Of a stretch of DNA of 64,000 nt, positions 11,701 through 23,700 are shown piece after piece. The position numbers and the translations under genes are program-made. The DNA comes from Rosa chinensis (Eukaryota > Streptophyta > Magnoliopsida > Rosales > Rosaceae), in contig NC_037092.1 in the NCBI RefSeq assembly GCF_002994745.2, positions 3,710,501-3,774,500 on the forward strand, in the 5' to 3' direction. The notes under the pieces are model-generated. The model saw nothing but the letters and a program-made list of their open reading frames with translations, was not told the origin of the DNA and ran no database searches. How positions within the stretch are numbered: the stretch's first letter is position 1; every line of letters begins with the position of its first letter.

Positions 11701-13618
11701 AGCCAAAGCCCGTCGCCACCGATACGGATAATAACTAAACAATATAATGCTAGGTTACACTTCAGAAAACATCCAGACATGCTGAATTCTAAATGAATTA
11801 GCAAATCAAAGAAAAATAATGGTGAATCCACTTCCAAACCTTTGGATCTTTCCCATTCAACATTTTTCCAATTTGACATGCCATAAGAGTTTTTCCAGTA
11901 CCAGGTGGTCCATAAACCAGCATACCCTTCACATGCTTAATCCCTAGTCTGGAGCACCAAAAGTTTTCCATTAAGAATATGGTATACAGATAACAAAACT
12001 ACATTAGCTTGAAGAATCAATTGTCTTACTTATTTGTAACATGTGCAGGGAAGACACGGGAGGCAAAAGCTCTTCGAAATATATCTGCAAACTCAGCACC
12101 TAGGCCACCAACGCCAAGTGATTGAAGGTTGAATTCCTTGTACTTAAAGATATTGCTAGTCGTAGCAGAACGTTGGTTCACAATCTGGACAACACAAGTC
12201 AACGTATCAATTTTTCATAGTTTACAATTCAAAGTTGAATGTGTTTTCTTGTAATATCATATCAAATTGATGACAAAGTCGTGATCACATGATTCTCACG
12301 CCTAAATAATAATAACGATAATAGTAATGACAATAATATTTACTAATTATAAAAATCAAGGTAACCTTCCAAAAACAAGTGAAGTAGAAACCTTAAAAGT
12401 ACTGAGGCAGACATCATTTGAAAACAATCTCACCTTTATTCCGTTTCCACTCGGTGCCTCAAAAATGAAGTATGTTTCACTCGAGATCATCCCTCTTTCA
12501 ACAGAGCTAGACTCTTCGGATCTTACAGCTTGATTGACTGTAAAAATGTAATTAGTCCCAAGGTACTCAAATGATACTCTGTGTCCGGCTGTCATAACCT
12601 GCATACAGTAAAGCCACATATTCCGTAAACTATAAGCTATCTGTCATTTTGCAATATTCTAACTCAAAGGTTTAGATAAGAAGACACGTGTAGTAACATG
12701 ATCCTTCTAGAAATAGAACAGTTGTTTCATTACTTGCTTATTGATTTTAGTCTGGAATTGAACATATGTATACACTCTTGATTCCAATATAGCGGTCCGT
12801 TTTAATTTTCTATTAATTGCAAACATTGAACAATCAACAGTTCCAAAGAAGCCGGTCAATATAAACAAGCCTAAAGAATAAGTAGCCCAAGTAGAGGGTA
12901 GTAGATACCTGGTTGATAAACCTCTTTTTAAGTTGGCTCGACAAGGCAACAGCATCAATCTACAAATACAGCCGAGAAACTCTTAAAATCCATCTTTCTC
13001 CTATTTCTATATGGATAACAAAAAGAACAAGGTAAAAAAAGGGAACAAATACCTGTTCACTCTTAGTCCCTTTTTTCACAAACTCCAATTCCAGAGTGAG
13101 CACGGTCAGCTTGAAATCATCAGGCGGAGTAAACCTAACACAATTACCACAACACAATTACAAACTGATATAAAAACCATCCAAAATTTAGTTACCACAG
13201 CTAGTAAAGTTGATCGAATCAGTGACTAACCTGCTCACAGATAATGAGTTACCGCTAGAAACCCTAGTATGCCGTCGTTGAATCGCATTCAGCGCAATGT
13301 AACCCTTCTGTATGCTCTGGTGAGGAGTTTCTTTCAGTTAAGGCCACCAAAACATCAAAATCAAGCAGTTCCAGTAAATCAACATGTTCAATTTCGCAAA
13401 ATGTTAACCAAAATCGTAACGATTTCCATAACCGAGTACAAGCATAATCAAAAAGCTTCGGAATCAAGTAATAAACGGATCGCTATGAAGAAAACAAAGA
13501 CATTGAATATAAATCAGAAAAGCGTAGAAGCTGAAGAGGATATCAGACTGAGAGGACGAACGAGTCGGCGAGTGGCGAAGGTCTGGAGTGTTGGTGACGA
13601 TCATCGTCGTCGGAGCCA
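8783..13618 (-). pseudogene. Truncated NSF (vesicle-fusing ATPase) pseudogene
   Basis: About 14 minus-strand exons match N-ethylmaleimide-sensitive factor, the AAA+ ATPase that disassembles SNARE complexes. Recognisable parts include the start MAPTTMIVTNTP (13618), GYIALNAIQRRH (about 13290), the N-domain exons, D1 Walker A GPPGTGKT (about 11910), D1 Walker B IFDEIDAICK (about 11440), [14 protein letters not shown] (about 10290), [14 protein letters not shown] (9696-9906), and split D2 Walker A GPSG/SGKS (about 9400 and 9320). Lesions: exon 1 lost about 30 codons and its frame between the start and LADSFVLS; TGA stops replace arginine codons at 10632-10634 and 9492-9494; the last exon (8783-8823) lacks the six codons that hold the D2 Walker B aspartates. 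All later exons are missing. Introns are retained, so this is a DNA copy, not a processed one. Confidence 0.93.
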
Positions 13619-13958
13619 TTTTTTCAGAGGCGGGAGAATTTTGATTCCGTTTTGGGTGTTTTAAGAATGGGAGAAGCAAAGCTTTGTTCAACAGAGAAGA
13701 AGGAGCTTTGAATGTAAAGCCTTTTATGAGGGTCCAGAACAACGCGGCCCAAACACCTGATCATCTCTGCTTTTGCCTCCTGGATTAAGTGTTTCCTTTA
13801 TGATGCAAACCCTCCAATGAGGCGTAGACATGTGTCATTCAATGATGACATGTGGAAGTGTACCAATGGCTAGTCGCAGAAATTGAATATAAACATTTTT
13901 TTTAAATAAATAATTTGATGACTCAACTCTGAAGTAAGTTTATGTAATATTGTTTACG

Positions 13959-13987
13959 CTAGGCAACTCGCCCGCGCAATGTTGAAG
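13959..13987 (-). mobile_element. Candidate Helitron 3' terminus (weak)
   Basis: Read on the minus strand, the sequence runs GCGCGGGCGAGTTGCCTAG, ending in CTAG at 13959-13962. This resembles plant Helitron 3' ends: a GC-rich stem region about 10-12 bp before CTRR. The stem is poor here and the base after CTAG is C, not the usual T. If real, the element would extend to higher coordinates. Confidence 0.3.
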
Positions 13988-14330
13988 ATTTATAAATTTT
14001 GTTTAAAGTTTATACGTAATAGGATAGAAAACGAGAAATGATAATATAAGAAATGTTAACTGAATATGTTATCGCTTTGGATATCATTTATATTAATCTG
14101 GCTTTAATATATAGGGGTCGTGATCACTTACCCAATTTTAACAAAAAAATTGCCCACTTGTTCCACTGGAGTTTTTTACTCTTATTTACCCAATTTAAAT
14201 ACAAGTGACATTTTTAACCCCCAATCAAATTAATTAATTACAAACTTCTCTCTCTCACCTTCTATCAGACTCTCTCTCTCTCCCCCTCACTGATTTCTCT
14301 GTCCCCGTCGACTCGGGTCTCTCCTCCATC

Positions 14331-14780
14331 CAGAGGCGGAGCCACGTTGGGGCACGGTGGGTCCCGTGCCCCAGTCAGATCTTCATTATATATAGTTTCT
14401 GGTTTCTTGTTTACATGAAAAGCTGTTTTGATGCAGTGGTAGAGGTATTTAAGTGCCAGAGTTTGGTCCTAGGTTCGACTGTTGGTACCAGCCACAGTAT
14501 GTAAACATTTTTTTTATTTCTTCCTTTTAATAACATTAGTGTTTTTTTTTTTAATTTCTTCCTTTTAATAACATTAGTACTACCATTCTCAACACGAAAA
14601 CATTAACGCTATCCTTTCATGTAGTTGAATGTTTGATTAATAAAATAAGTAATTTAAAAAAAATATTAATCTTTCTAATCTTTTACTTTTATTAAAATTT
14701 TAATATATTCTAAGTTTTTTTTTTTTTTTTTTTTAACTTTAGAGTGCCCCAGTAGAGACCATTTTCTAGCTCCGCCACTG
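14331..14780. mobile_element. Nonautonomous hAT-type element, 450 bp
   Basis: The element begins CAGAGGCGGAGCCAC and ends GCTCCGCCACTG, giving short imperfect inverted termini with CA...TG ends. It is flanked by a perfect 8-bp direct repeat CCTCCATC (14323-14330 and 14781-14788). An 8-bp target duplication and these termini fit the hAT superfamily. Just inside the ends are GGGGCAC/GTGCCCC words that also pair. The interior is AT-rich with no transposase. Near 14437-14490 there is a stretch resembling tRNA promoter boxes (GTGGTAGAGGT and GGTTCGACT), so a SINE-like piece may be embedded. Confidence 0.82.
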
Positions 14781-14788
14781 CCTCCATC

Positions 14789-15664
14789 CCTATAATCTTT
14801 ATCCAGCCACCTGAAACCTTACAGCAGTTGTATCCCACGACCCGACCCGACGCCTAACCAATCCCCACCATCGACCTCTCCGACCTCCACTCTGATTGTC
14901 GCTTTGCCATCGTCAACCAAGTCAGCGGCGCGTGCCGCAACACCTTCTACCAGTAGATGTAGCTGGCTTTCTGGACTGGGTCCCTCAGGATTCGCAGAGC
15001 CAACCTCCTCCGATGTTTCCCGATGCTTGGTGCTTATGGCAATCGGCTCCTGGCAGTAAGTGTATTCTACATTTCTCATGTTCATTCAATCGACTCTACA
15101 TACCTCTATCATGAATTAATTAAACTCTCTCTCCCACTCTCTCTCACATCATCTGCAGCGTTTATTGAGCTACTCTCCAGTAGAAAGGATGTCCGCTACT
15201 GCCGCGATTGGGCATGATATTTTCCAGGAACTGCGCCCTTAATCATATGCAGAATAATACCCTAGTCTTTTAGTTTTTTTGTTGTTCTTCGGTCTCTTAG
15301 TTTTTATGAGTCGATTGCTTTTTTATTGTTTTTCAATCACATCATATCCCAAAACTCACAACAATTAACTTTGCATATATACATGCTATGTTTTTGACCC
15401 AATCTCTATGGAGAAGCGATCAATTAATTACATGGCTGATTTCGATCTTGTGAACCGATATGTTGAAGCATTAGGCCTCAAAGTTCACTGGAATCATGCA
15501 TTAGATTTCTGCGGTTGATTTCAAATACTAGACGTCTAGGTTTGACTAGCTATCACATAGTACGTACGTACTGGTGAAAATGAGTTCAAGCAAAATGGTT
15601 TTGAATGGTTTTGGTCGTGAGTGACACAATATCTATTAGGTAATCTCAACCCACATGCATTATT
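14789..15664 (+). other. Possible decayed gene DNA around the hAT element, not recognised
   Basis: The GC-richer stretch 14820-15060 looks like former coding DNA (DLHSDCRFAIVNQVSGACRN can be read on the plus strand), but stop codons interrupt it and I do not recognise the family. Polypyrimidine tracts lie on both sides (14250-14290, 15125-15150). 15411-15518 contains a 35-codon open frame starting MEKRSINYMADFDLVNRYVE, also not recognised. Confidence 0.3.
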
Positions 15665-15829
15665 GAAGAATCCCTGGATGAGAATCTCCAGAAGTCCTTC
15701 CACAAGTACTTGGAGATTAAGGGAATCAAGCCCAGCACAACCAATTTCTTGCATGAGTACATGATCAATAAAGACAGTAGAGAATATAAGAACTGGTTGA
15801 AGAAACTTAAGCAGTTCGTTCAAGATTAA
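15665..15829 (+). pseudogene. MAM33/p32 mitochondrial acidic protein, last-exon fragment
   Basis: An open stretch of 54 codons plus a TAA stop encodes the C-terminal end typical of plant MAM33-family (p32/gC1qBP-like) mitochondrial matrix proteins. Signature parts are SLDENLQKSFHKYLEIKGIK, PSTTNFLHEYMINKDSREY and NWLKKLKQF. In the family these proteins form a doughnut-shaped acidic trimer in the matrix. The rest of the protein (transit peptide, acidic core) is not visible upstream, so this is an isolated fragment of one exon. A frame running antisense to it at 15536-15856 is a shadow. Confidence 0.82.
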
Positions 15830-16156
15830 GTGTCTCGTAGGATATCGTTTTTGCAAAAGAGATCCAAAGTTATATTTGAGTCTGTGGAACTTCTATGGCA
15901 TTTAGCATCAAATCTTATAATTTCGGAAGAAGACAATTATGTAGTTCATTGAAACTCAAGGATGTGGTTTATGTTGACACTGTTATATGCTTTTGATATG
16001 ACAATGATCATTTGAGCAATCTATGTGTTTTTGTCAGGCAGTCAATTTCTATGTGGCAGTATTTTTCAAGCTTAAAAAAAAAAAAATCCACATAACGTTT
16101 ATAGAGAAATTAAACAATATATTGTTATGTATAACTAATGATTTACCATACACTGC

Positions 16157-16475
16157 AGCTAATGAGGAATTGGTGAAGCTGATCTTAGATGACTTGTTGC
16201 CTACTGATGTCGAACATTTCCTATTTGGAGTTCGAGGACAATTGATCGTCAGACTTATAGAGTTTGCTGATGAGAGGGCAACAAACATATCTTTTCAAAG
16301 CACTCGTGATCATTCTTTCAAGCTGCGAGCGGAAATATGGATTACACACTTTATTTCAGAGAGCCAACCAAGACACAATTCAAACGGCTTGCTCATGAAT
16401 TTACAAAAGTTCGAGATGATATACTTTAAGATGGTTGTGATGGCCTTCAACGGTTTTTGGCTTTTAACATCCTAA
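16157..16475 (+). CDS. Unrecognised open frame, possible exon
   Basis: The frame from about 16157 (NEELVKLILDDLLPTDVEHF and onward) has balanced, protein-like composition for roughly 60 codons. It is preceded by a TGCAG acceptor-like site at about 16154-16158. The later part (after about 16350) looks less protein-like, and another frame there (DYTLYFREPTKTQFKRLAHE) is equally plausible. That suggests a frameshift. No domain is recognised. It may be a fragment of a gene broken up like its neighbours. Confidence 0.22.
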
Positions 16476-17733
16476 TGGTGTTGGCTCCTAAATCCCTAGC
16501 TATTCCTTTCCGTTTGTCATTAGGGGCAATGACAAAGCGAAAACCATTAGGATCAATGAGAAAGAGAAAACTCTCTGAGCTTGTTTAGCAGTTCCATATC
16601 AAGCAGTGTTTTTTTTTCCCTTCGAACTCTTTGTTCATATTGTTTTGCTCGTTTCTTTGAATCACCATCAATTTCTTAGTATAATTTGATATTAGTTTTC
16701 TTAATTCTAACTCATATGATCGTTCCTAGTCTTTTGTTGATGAAAGATGAACGCTTGAGTGTTTAATATACGACTAAGATTAGGGCAAAACACCACTGTA
16801 ATTGAAATATTATTGCACAAATTAGAGGCATGTCTTAGTGCTCAACTGCTCAAGAGACTCAAAGGTCATCACCCTATAACTCTATTATTCGCAAGGACTA
16901 AAACATCCTCGATATATTTGAAATTTCTGTTTTTACAAGCACTGATATTAATTTTAACATCTTTATGATATTTTATAAATGTTTTGCTGATCATATAACT
17001 TCTAACCAAAATTTTGGTAAAATTTCTATTGATATTCGATATTTTCTCAATATTTCCATCGAAATTTTTTTTTTCTTCTAACAATCGATATTTCCATATC
17101 TTCGATATTTCCATATCTTCGATATTTTGGTCATTGATTTTTGTTTCTCAAATGTCATTTAGGCTTTCACTCTTTCTAATATATATTTCTCTCAATTAAC
17201 ACCTACGTGATCTAATGGTGAAGAACTCCTAGTCTCCTAATTTAGATTGAACTGAAACTTTCTCTCCTACGTGATTTGATGGCGAAAAACTCCTAGTCTC
17301 CTAATTAAGATTGAACTGAAACTCCTACCTAGATTCTTACAAGATAGGATTCTTATAACTTTATAAGATGCAATTAACAAATTACTGTAATTGAAAAAAC
17401 CTTATTGCTACAACACATTCTTTTTCATGACAATGTGGCTAAGCTCAATTTTAGTGGTTCAATCAAGAACCACAAGTTAGCTGCTGTATGATTGATTTAT
17501 CATGAGAGGTTAAAATTATGCCCTAGTAATTGTTGGTGGTACGTGGAAACTATTTATGACTATATAAATACTACATAGAAATGGATCAATGTTGGAAGCT
17601 ACAAAAATTATATTGAGAGGGAGATCCCAAACTTCTTATTCAGACTACATTATCGAAAACTCCCCCTCCCCCCTCCAGCACCATTAATTTTGTTTAATAA
17701 ACATCATGCAGTTCAATTATCGCTTTAGTAACA

Positions 17734-17763
17734 CTAGCCCCTTAACATGTGCCCTGCACATGT
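17734..17763 (-). mobile_element. Candidate Helitron 3' terminus with perfect hairpin
   Basis: On the minus strand a perfect stem-loop (8-bp arms ACATGTGC/GCACATGT, 3-nt loop; plus-strand 17745-17763) is followed after a few bases by CTAG (17734-17737), then T. A hairpin about 10 bp before CTRR at the 3' end is the hallmark of Helitrons. The element would extend to higher coordinates, towards the bL21m pseudogene. I could not find a matching 5' end (beginning TC), so the extent is unknown. Confidence 0.5.
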
Positions 17764-17901
17764 CAATTGGCTTTTGTTTATATTTTTTTTAATTAAAAAA
17801 AGTTACAACAGTTTCTCTCCTGATTTTGAGAAAGTTATGGTATTTGCAATATTTTGAAATATGATATAGTCAATTGACTATCTTATCCTCACATATAAAC
17901 A

Positions 17902-18089
17902 ATTTATTTATTAATATCTATATTATGTGAGGACATATATGATAGTTCAAAAATTTAACCATTCTCTCAAGAATTGGCTTAATTATATAAGATTTATTTA
18001 TTAATATCTATATTATGTGAGGACATATATGATAGTTCAAAAATTTAACCATTCTCTCAAGAATTGGCTTAATTATATAAGATTTATTT
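17902..18089. repeat. 90-bp perfect tandem duplication
   Basis: 17902-17991 (starting ATTTATTTATTAATATC) is repeated without visible change at 17992-18081 and a few bases beyond. The identity suggests a recent replication or unequal-crossing event. There is no coding content. Confidence 0.95.
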
Positions 18090-18375
18090 CAACAATATGT
18101 AATTGAGGAACCTATCGATCAACAACTAAATCAGTATCCAAAGTTAATTTTCTTATGTAATCCCAAACTTTATTCATTAGTTAAATTATAAAAGTAATTA
18201 TTTTTTTAATTAACCGAAAAAACGAGTGAGTAGAATTTACTGAAGTTCCCTTTCAAGAAAGATAATAGCAAAAAAACCCCAAACCAAAATCAAGAGCTAA
18301 AACCCTACCCCCACCTAAACCCACCTCAAAACGCCCCAAAATTTCAAAACCTAAAACCACCACCACCCATGGGCC

Positions 18376-20777
18376 ATGGCGAATCGACGGTGCCTCCAAC
18401 TCCTGACCCGCCGCATCTCAGCCCTATTCTCAGCCAACCCTCCCAACTCGTTTTCACCCCCCCATTGGACTGAAACGACGACGTAAATGAGGACAGTCAA
18501 GACGACGACGACGACGAAATTGGGTACAGTAGTGACGACGGGAGTTTATCCAAGGGTGGTGGGTCGAAAAGAGAGTACACGGCGGAGGAGATGGCGGCGG
18601 AGGCGGCGGGTATTGGGGTACAAAGTGGTTGGGCCGCTTGAGAAGACTGATGATGGGGTTTTCAAGCCCTATGAACCCGTTTTCGCTGTCATTCAGGTTC
18701 GGATCTTATGTTTAATCACTACATCATTTGCAATTGGATCGAATTGTTAAGATGGTAATGTGGGGTTGTGATTGGATTTTTTTATCATTGTTGTTTGTTG
18801 TGTAGATTGGTTCGCATCAGTTCAAAGTTAGTAATGCGGACTCCATTTTCACTGAAAGATTGAAATTTTGCGAGGTCAAGTGCATTTATCATTGTGTGTT
18901 TTAGCTGCTACGAGATCATTGATTGTTATATGGGTAAATTTTGTGCATTTGCCGAAAGAAATGAATGTTCAGTGGATGAGGTTTGCAGAAATCGAATTAG
19001 AATATGCATTTGAGGTCTTGTAGCTTACAATGTATCTGTGTTGGGTTCAGAGGAAGTGTGAAGGTTGGCTTTCTAGCTACAGCTGTTTGTTATTGATTGG
19101 TGCCGTGTCAGAGTATATGGTATTGCATCTGTATCAGTGTAATGCTGGTACCGTTTAGTCAAGATTGGAATTAGTGTATGTGGTTGTTCAGTTTACAGTC
19201 AGATTAGATCTTCTCTTGTTCTGTTCTACTTTTCTGGAAAGCAAAGAAAGTATGTTTATCTTTATAGTCTGAAGCTTAAGTGTTCTGCTCTGTTTGTATT
19301 AATGATGGTTCGTTTGCCTTCCAATGGTCCACTACTGCACTTGGAGGTGTGGACTTACATCAAACAAGTTACTTTTAGAGTGTTAATTAACTTAATTTAG
19401 ACTAGTGCTCTTATACATTGCCTTAATATAAGCTCCGATTCATTTCATTTATTCATTTGTTTTTGCCATGTATCTCACATTCATATGGCATTCTCAAAAC
19501 TAGTTGGTCGGAGAGAATTTGTGATTTTCAACGTTGTGAGATCTTGCTTAGGCTTAAAATTAGCTCACTATTTGGAAGCTATAGGATATTTATTTTTGCA
19601 TATTGATCTATAAAATTTATGTAGAAGGAGAGACTGGAAGATGATGGGTTTAGAGTACGATATGCATGAAAGTAATTCATGGATTTATAATTGGTGAATA
19701 AAGTGAAGATTGTAAGCCAAACTAGTGAACTTACATTTGGTGTTTCAGGCTTTTTTTTGTTATAGCTAATATGATGTCTGTTTAGCTAAATGAATAAACA
19801 AACCCATTATTTTGTTTTGGGGAGTTTGACTAGACAATGTTGCCATTGGTGTCAGATTATTTGAGATCTAATATTTGCATTGAAGTTTGCTGGTAGAAGA
19901 TCTCGTTTACTTGCATGGGAATAGTTAAGCTTTTGCACTTTAAACTTTACATGGGAGCTTAGTTTTGATGCTTGGTTTGCTTGTCTATTGCAATTGATAT
20001 TGAATAAGGTTCTCTTGGTGGGCACAAGTAGTCAGACAATGATCGGCAGGCCAATAGTTCCTGATGAACCATGCAGTTGTTGAAGAGCATGTAAGTGTGC
20101 CTCGTTTTCTTTCTCTTATGACTCGTGTGTGAGTGTGAGTAGTACTAACTGTGCATTTTTCACACAACCAAATGGGATTAGAAGAGCAAAAGAATAAAGT
20201 TTCGGTATGAAGAGGATGGTTCTTGTAGCCAACTTTAGAGAAGAGTATCTAATTCCTTCTTAGTCTTTCTGTAAAGCTCAGGGAAAAACTAATGGAGTCT
20301 GGCTTTATATATGTATGAAACATCATGTGATTCCGTCCTAAATATTATCAATGTGACTAAATACTTGATGATTGAAGTGGGATAACAATTTGACTGGACT
20401 AGACTAAAGATTTGTAACTCATTATTGGGTGTCTATCTATTCTTTGCTTCCTACAAATTTGGAATATATATTATCATTTATTCCTTTTTAATGCAGGCAT
20501 TGGATGCAAAGGTACTTATTTTTAAGAAAAAGAGGAGGAAGAATTACCGTCGGACCAAAGGTCATCGCCAAGTATGTTCAGAAATCCCTTGTCTAAACAG
20601 TTGTAATGCATTTGTGTTGGTACATTGATAGTCATTTTTCTTGGAATTATTTTGCAGGAATTAACCAAGTTGAGGATTATTGATATTCAAGGGATTCAGA
20701 AATCAGAACCTGTAGTCACCAAAAAACCTTCAAAGGCACCTGGTAAGAAGCCAGAAAAGGTTGCAGTTGCTGCATAG
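18376..20777 (+). pseudogene. Mitochondrial ribosomal protein bL21m (NFD1-like), broken copy
   Basis: Five exon pieces match the nuclear-encoded large-subunit protein L21 of mitochondrial ribosomes (NFD1 in Arabidopsis): 18376-18696 (start MANRRCLQLL; later GPLEKTDDGVFKPYEPVFAV), 18806-18874 (IGSHQFKVSNADSIFTERLK), about 19993-20090 (KVLLVGTSSQTMIGRPIVPD), 20497-20571 (ALDAKVLIFKKKRRKNYRRT) and 20658-20777 (ELTKLRIIDIQG, ending VAVAA). Lesions: a frame change at a run of seven C (about 18456), a TGA in the resulting acidic-segment frame, an extra G in GGGG (about 18615), and a small deletion after IVPD (about 20063-20070) that throws the end of exon 3 out of frame. The third exon's acceptor is also altered (TTGCAA). 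Two lesions are in homopolymers and could be sequence errors. The exon 3 deletion is not, so I call it a pseudogene. Confidence 0.85.
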
Positions 20778-23700
20778 GAGGAATATTCTGTACGGTTGTT
20801 TATTGGTAATAATGGCACTCTGATCATGGTGTTGTGCCTAACGGTGAGCATGATAAGATTCCTGAATTGCTCCAGGTACATCTTGGGATGTCATATGAAA
20901 TAGAAAGCTTACGATGGAACCGGATAGATGTAGGATTGGTGACATAGATTTTGCCCATTTGTATTTTCTGTATTTTGTAGTGCAAGTTATGAAACCTTGA
21001 GCTGAATGAATCGGTTTTGTTCCCTAATAGATAATTTCATTGCCCGGATTTTCAAAAAAAAAAAAAAAAAAACACCATTGCCCTGATTTAAAAAAAAAAA
21101 CAATTCATTGTCCTGAGGAATCTTTTTGCTTTGCGTTTGATGCTTAAGTTTTGTCGAAGTCAATTTAATATCATGCAAGCATTGTAACATGAGTGAAATT
21201 ATTGCGTCTCCAATCGATTTGCAGATTCAAGTTGCATCTATTTATCATATCTAATAGATCACACAAATATATTGTGCCGGATCAGGCTCTTTCTTTGCTA
21301 TCAGTTAATGTCTTATACATGACCCATTGAATTCATCTTTCGCCTTCAATTTGTATGTGAAACATTGGGAAACCCATTTGGGTGGGGAAGGCATGAACCT
21401 TATGTCACCACGAAGAAAGTAGTCAAGAAACTCTCTTTACAACCGTCTGATGAGTTAGGAAGCTAGGAATGAGAATGAACAGGAGTGTCAACGGGCTTGA
21501 GTGCAGCGCCAAATCGTTGAATTAACGTTTGGTGCGCAACTGGAACAGGCAAACTTTAGATGTTGGGTTTCGCTTTTTGTGATTTGTAATTTTGTCTGAT
21601 TTGTTTTGGTCAACTTGCAGGAACTTTGAAAGTGGTTTATAAACCCGTAAGCTATGGACGAATTTGTTAGACAATGACTGACCCTCAGAAACTTAAATTG
21701 TCGAGGGGCATTGACGATCAAGGCAATTGAAAGCTTAAGCTGTCGAGAGGAGACAGAGATCCGAATACTTCATGCAATCTTGGAGCTCCAAGACACCATA
21801 TTAGATTTTATCACAAGAGGAAAATTGGAGGATACGAAAACTTCATCCAATGATCTTTTGTTCTAGGATACCACGTTAGACTATCATAAATGAGGAATTA
21901 GAGGATACGAAGTCTTCATCCAACAAGATACTATGTTATTCAATTATTATGTTTCATGCTGAATGAACTAAGACGAGCATATTGAAATTAACAAGCTCCT
22001 CTTAGACGTGAAACCCAACTAAGAAAGCATTTAAGCTAGTCTGTATCTTTGGACGAGGACTGAGCAATCTTTTGATTCTTATCATTACCTATTAAGGATG
22101 CAGTCTCATCCATTCCCCACATTAATTCATTATGCAAATAATGGGGTAAATGGACTGTGCAAACTATCTGTCTCGCTCGATGACCCAAGACTTGATTAGG
22201 ATGAAACTTTTTCCTTTCGGCCATAACTTCATTCGCTCTTGATTAGGCTTGCTCTGCGTGTTTGCTCTGGAGAAGGACACATCTTCATTCTTTTGGTATA
22301 TGGGTTGTTCGCTCGACAGTCGACACAGAGAGAGAGAGAGAGTGAATAGAACTGATTAGATCTTTCCAATCATCGTCTGCTCTTTGCATCGGACTTCTAT
22401 TCGATCTTTAGCATCAGCTGTTCTTTTCTTTTAATCTTGGTTACTGGATTGGTTTTGGGTAGACGGAGAAGTTGGGGGCCAGCAACAGTAAGTCCAATCT
22501 TCAGTTGCTTCTGAGATCAACATCGGAGCAAACCCAGACTCGATTACGGAATCCCCATCTCCTTCTTTCCAATTCTTTCTGTCCTCGATCATATTTTCAT
22601 TTTTTATTTATTTATTTTGCTGCATCATGAATCATGATTATATATGCTTGGCTTCTTCAAATTTGCAATATTGGACTCCTTCTTTCCAATCACTATGTTA
22701 ATCTCATAACTCGGGCTCTGATTTGTCCAAATTTGCTTTACCAAGTTATAGTAATGAAAAACAAACTTTTAGAAAAGAGACTAATTGTTGGGGTTCTGCA
22801 GAGACCAACCAAATATTCTTTAGCGTTTTCCTTTTAGTCAATATTGGACATTTTCTAGCATGTAGGTTAGTTGGTTTACAATTTTCCTGGAATGCTTCAG
22901 GTTAAAAAAGACCCACTTCAGATTGTTAAGGATTCTGCCGCATTGAATGTGTTTAGAGAAGTGAAGGTGTCTGATAAGAAAAAGATTATTGTATCAGGTT
23001 CGTTTTGATTTGTTTAGTCTGTGTTTCTAGGTTTGTTGGGTTTGATTTGTTTCCTGCTCTAATTTGGTGAACCTGTGAATGGTAAAGATGTGAGCTTTGC
23101 AAATGCACATAGTGGTTTATATTGGGGTAATGAAGAAAGTAGATAACTCTGATAAAAGGAAGAAGGGGACGGGAACAATCGGTATTTTTTTTCTTTTTCT
23201 TTCCGGAAGCACAACTTTAACTGACCTCAATCACTTCCTGAAGAAGCTGTTAATTTATCCTGGAAGTCAACAAATAATGTTCTGTGCAATGCTCTTTGTT
23301 TTTTTTTTGTAGTTTAGAAGAGGTTAGCACATTCTCTGTTTTTTGTGTCTGTACTGTAAGTTTCAGTAGTAAAGTTATGGTTTTGTTTTCGTTTTGTGGT
23401 GGTCTGCAGACCTGGAAATCTAGGGCTACCAAAAGGGAGTAAGAAGTAAGAAATGCAGACACAAACTAAACTCATGAAGAGGAACAACTCCATGATTGGG
23501 TAAGATTTTTACTGAGTCTTGCCTTTTAGTTTACATTTTTTACTGAGCATGATCAAGTTTAAGGCTTTGTGATGCTGAAGCTGATATATTTAGGTAGACT
23601 GGTAGTCGTGTCTGAAATATTTACCTCTTGAATTTATTTTCTGTACTTCTTTCTAAAAATCCGATTTGTTACATTGGTGATTGTTTCATGAATGTCAAAT

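Noticed and set aside
14437..14495. A tRNA gene suggested by A-box and B-box-like words
   Set aside because: No acceptor stem or anticodon arm can be folded; it lies inside a hAT-type element and is better read as a SINE-like piece.
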